NCBI GenBank assembly: GCA_030616935.1
Contig: JAUWWJ010000099.1
Span: 1-6,275, forward strand
DNA: 6,275 nt
Direction of reading: 5' to 3'
From: Planctomycetaceae bacterium
GTDB lineage: Bacteria > Planctomycetota > Planctomycetia > Pirellulales > UBA1268
Shown here: piece by piece, positions 5,279 through 6,275 of the stretch
Layout: every line of letters starts with the position of its first letter
Numbering within the stretch: the stretch's first letter is position 1
The notes under the pieces: model-generated
What the model saw: the letters and a program-made list of their open reading frames with translations, nothing else
Databases searched by the model: none
Told to the model about the DNA's origin: nothing
Made by a program: the position numbers and the translations under genes

Positions 5279-6275
5279 ATGAAATACCCAGCTGGAGCCG
5301 TAAAAGCCGCTTCTTAACGTCAATCACGGCTATCGCATCAGACTCAATCGCCCCTGAAGAGCACACAAAAACTGGTGATTCAGACTCCTCCCGACCAGAT
5401 TCTGACAATCGTCCATGGCTTCCCTTTACTACATTGGCATCCAACCCAATGACGTCCATAAGGTACCTAAACCCAAGCTTTTTCTGCACGAGCCTTCTGG
5501 CAACATGCATCTTTGGGAAGCGCATCTCCTTATCGAGAAACAATTCAACCGGGTCATAACCAGGCTTGCGATGAATGTCGACGGTTCTGGCATAGTCTGG
5601 TGCACGTGCATCATCCATCCAGAAGTAATACGTAAACCAGCAGCCTGGTTCGGACACGACAACAAGATCTCCTGTGCGTTGGTGATCAATACCAATCGCT
5701 TTCTGTTTTTCTCTATTTAAAACCTGATCAATGCCCTGTGTCCCTTTCAGAAGATTTTCCACAGACAAGACATCACGCTGATTACGAACATAGATATGTG
5801 CAATCTGATGATCGGCAACTGCGAAAGCTCGTGATGCTCCACTATCGAGTGACTCCCACCCAGTGGATTCCTGTCGTACCTGCAGCAATCCATGATGCCG
5901 AAGAATGCGATTAATGTGGACTGGAGTATTCACGGCCGTGATCGCGTACTCAGAGACTACTACAACATCTGCTCCTTGGTCTTTCGCTGAAGCAATAACC
6001 TTTCCGGCCTCTGCATCAACCGCTGCAATATCATTCTTAATTTTTGGATCAGCAGGACCCAGTCGTTGTAGGTTGTAGTCGAGATGCGGTAGGTATACCA
6101 ATGTAAGAGAAGGACGATGCTCTTGGATAACGTCAGTTGAGGCATCAGCAATCCATGCGCTGCTTGAAATATCTGCACCAGGACCCCAGAATTTCATTAA
6201 GGGAAATATGCCGTGACATTTTTGCAACGTATCTTTGAGAGCCGATGGCTTACTATATGTATCAAAGACCTTTCG
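5277..6275 (-). CDS. Alkaline-phosphatase-superfamily (nucleotide pyrophosphatase/phosphodiesterase-like) protein, N-terminus missing
   Basis: The reading frame is open to the right edge, so this is the C-terminal 332 residues of a larger protein. By my recollection of relatives about 460 residues long, roughly 130 residues are missing, including the usual nucleophile Thr/Ser and first metal-binding Asp. Visible blocks, numbered from the edge, are FPLMKFWGP (24-32), YLPHLDYNLQRLGP (61-74), VVVVSEYAITAVNTPVHINR (104-123), FAVADHQIAHIYV (151-163), CWFTYYFW (212-219), TVDIHRKPGYDPVELF (231-246), KLGFRYLMDVIGLDA (266-280) and KGSHGR (284-289). They match a distinct AlkP-superfamily group annotated as nucleotide pyrophosphatase/phosphodiesterase, which I recall as a member of the 'ebo' gene cluster of cyanobacteria, other bacteria and eustigmatophyte plastids; membership here is unverified. 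The canonical SDHG is SEYA and the His of D-x-x-G-H is Gln (Q70), so substrate and metal use may differ. A TTG at 6225-6227 is internal, not the start. The metalloprotease gene follows after 118 bp. Confidence 0.8.
   Translation of the reverse strand, partial: RKVFDTYSKPSALKDTLQKCHGIFPLMKFWGPGADISSSAWIADASTDVIQEHRPSLTLVYLPHLDYNLQRLGPADPKIKNDIAAVDAEAGKVIASAKDQGADVVVVSEYAITAVNTPVHINRILRHHGLLQVRQESTGWESLDSGASRAFAVADHQIAHIYVRNQRDVLSVENLLKGTQGIDQVLNREKQKAIGIDHQRTGDLVVVSEPGCWFTYYFWMDDARAPDYARTVDIHRKPGYDPVELFLDKEMRFPKMHVARRLVQKKLGFRYLMDVIGLDANVVKGSHGRLSESGREESESPVFVCSSGAIESDAIAVIDVKKRLLRLQLGIS

Noticed and set aside
5111..5317. Plus-strand 68-residue open frame over the spacer between the metalloprotease and AlkP-family genes
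   Set aside because: It overlaps the ends of both minus-strand genes, shows no recognisable motif and has no good ribosome site.
6225..6227. TTG as the start codon of the AlkP-family gene
   Set aside because: The frame remains open to the window edge, and the residues before it (ending YSKPSALKDTLQ) match the family, so the true start is outside the window.

Overview
The window (6275 bp, mixed base composition near 50% GC) most resembles a planctomycete chromosome, probably a Pirellulales-type bacterium. This assignment is an inference. It rests on the order grpE - FmdB-type zinc ribbon - YacG, on a very large secreted metzincin of the DUF5117/DUF4953 type, and on protein sequences that I recall mainly from planctomycetes. 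No RNA genes, CRISPR arrays, insertion sequences or phage genes are visible. Coding density is high, and no gene-free stretch exceeds about 120 bp.

Left part, plus strand (1-1954): the last 23 codons of a GrpE nucleotide-exchange factor, then a small FmdB-family zinc-ribbon protein (133-432), a YacG-like zinc protein (446-700) and a polytopic inner-membrane protein of unknown function (797-1954). The first three lie close together in one direction and may be co-transcribed. Two consecutive genes encode tiny four-cysteine zinc proteins, one with a basic tail and one with an acidic tail.

Right part, minus strand (1986-6275): reading leftwards, a partial alkaline-phosphatase-superfamily protein whose N-terminus lies beyond the right edge (5277-6275), a 903-residue exported zinc metalloprotease with a complete HExxHxxGxxH site and Met-turn (2447-5158), and a small degenerate response-regulator receiver domain (1986-2363). 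The plus and minus groups converge with only 31 bp between stop codons at 1955-1985, where I see no clear intrinsic terminator. The spacers inside the minus group (83 and 118 bp) each contain a short perfect inverted repeat.

The genes do not form an obvious single pathway. The most rewarding points are the AlkP-family protein, whose usual metal-ligand motifs are replaced (SEY for SDH, Q for H), the pseudo-receiver that keeps the phospho-acceptor aspartate but has lost the acidic pair, and the metzincin with a Cys-Gly-Cys-Gly-Gln-Cys cluster shortly before its active site. I did not find convincing evidence of a new multi-gene system.
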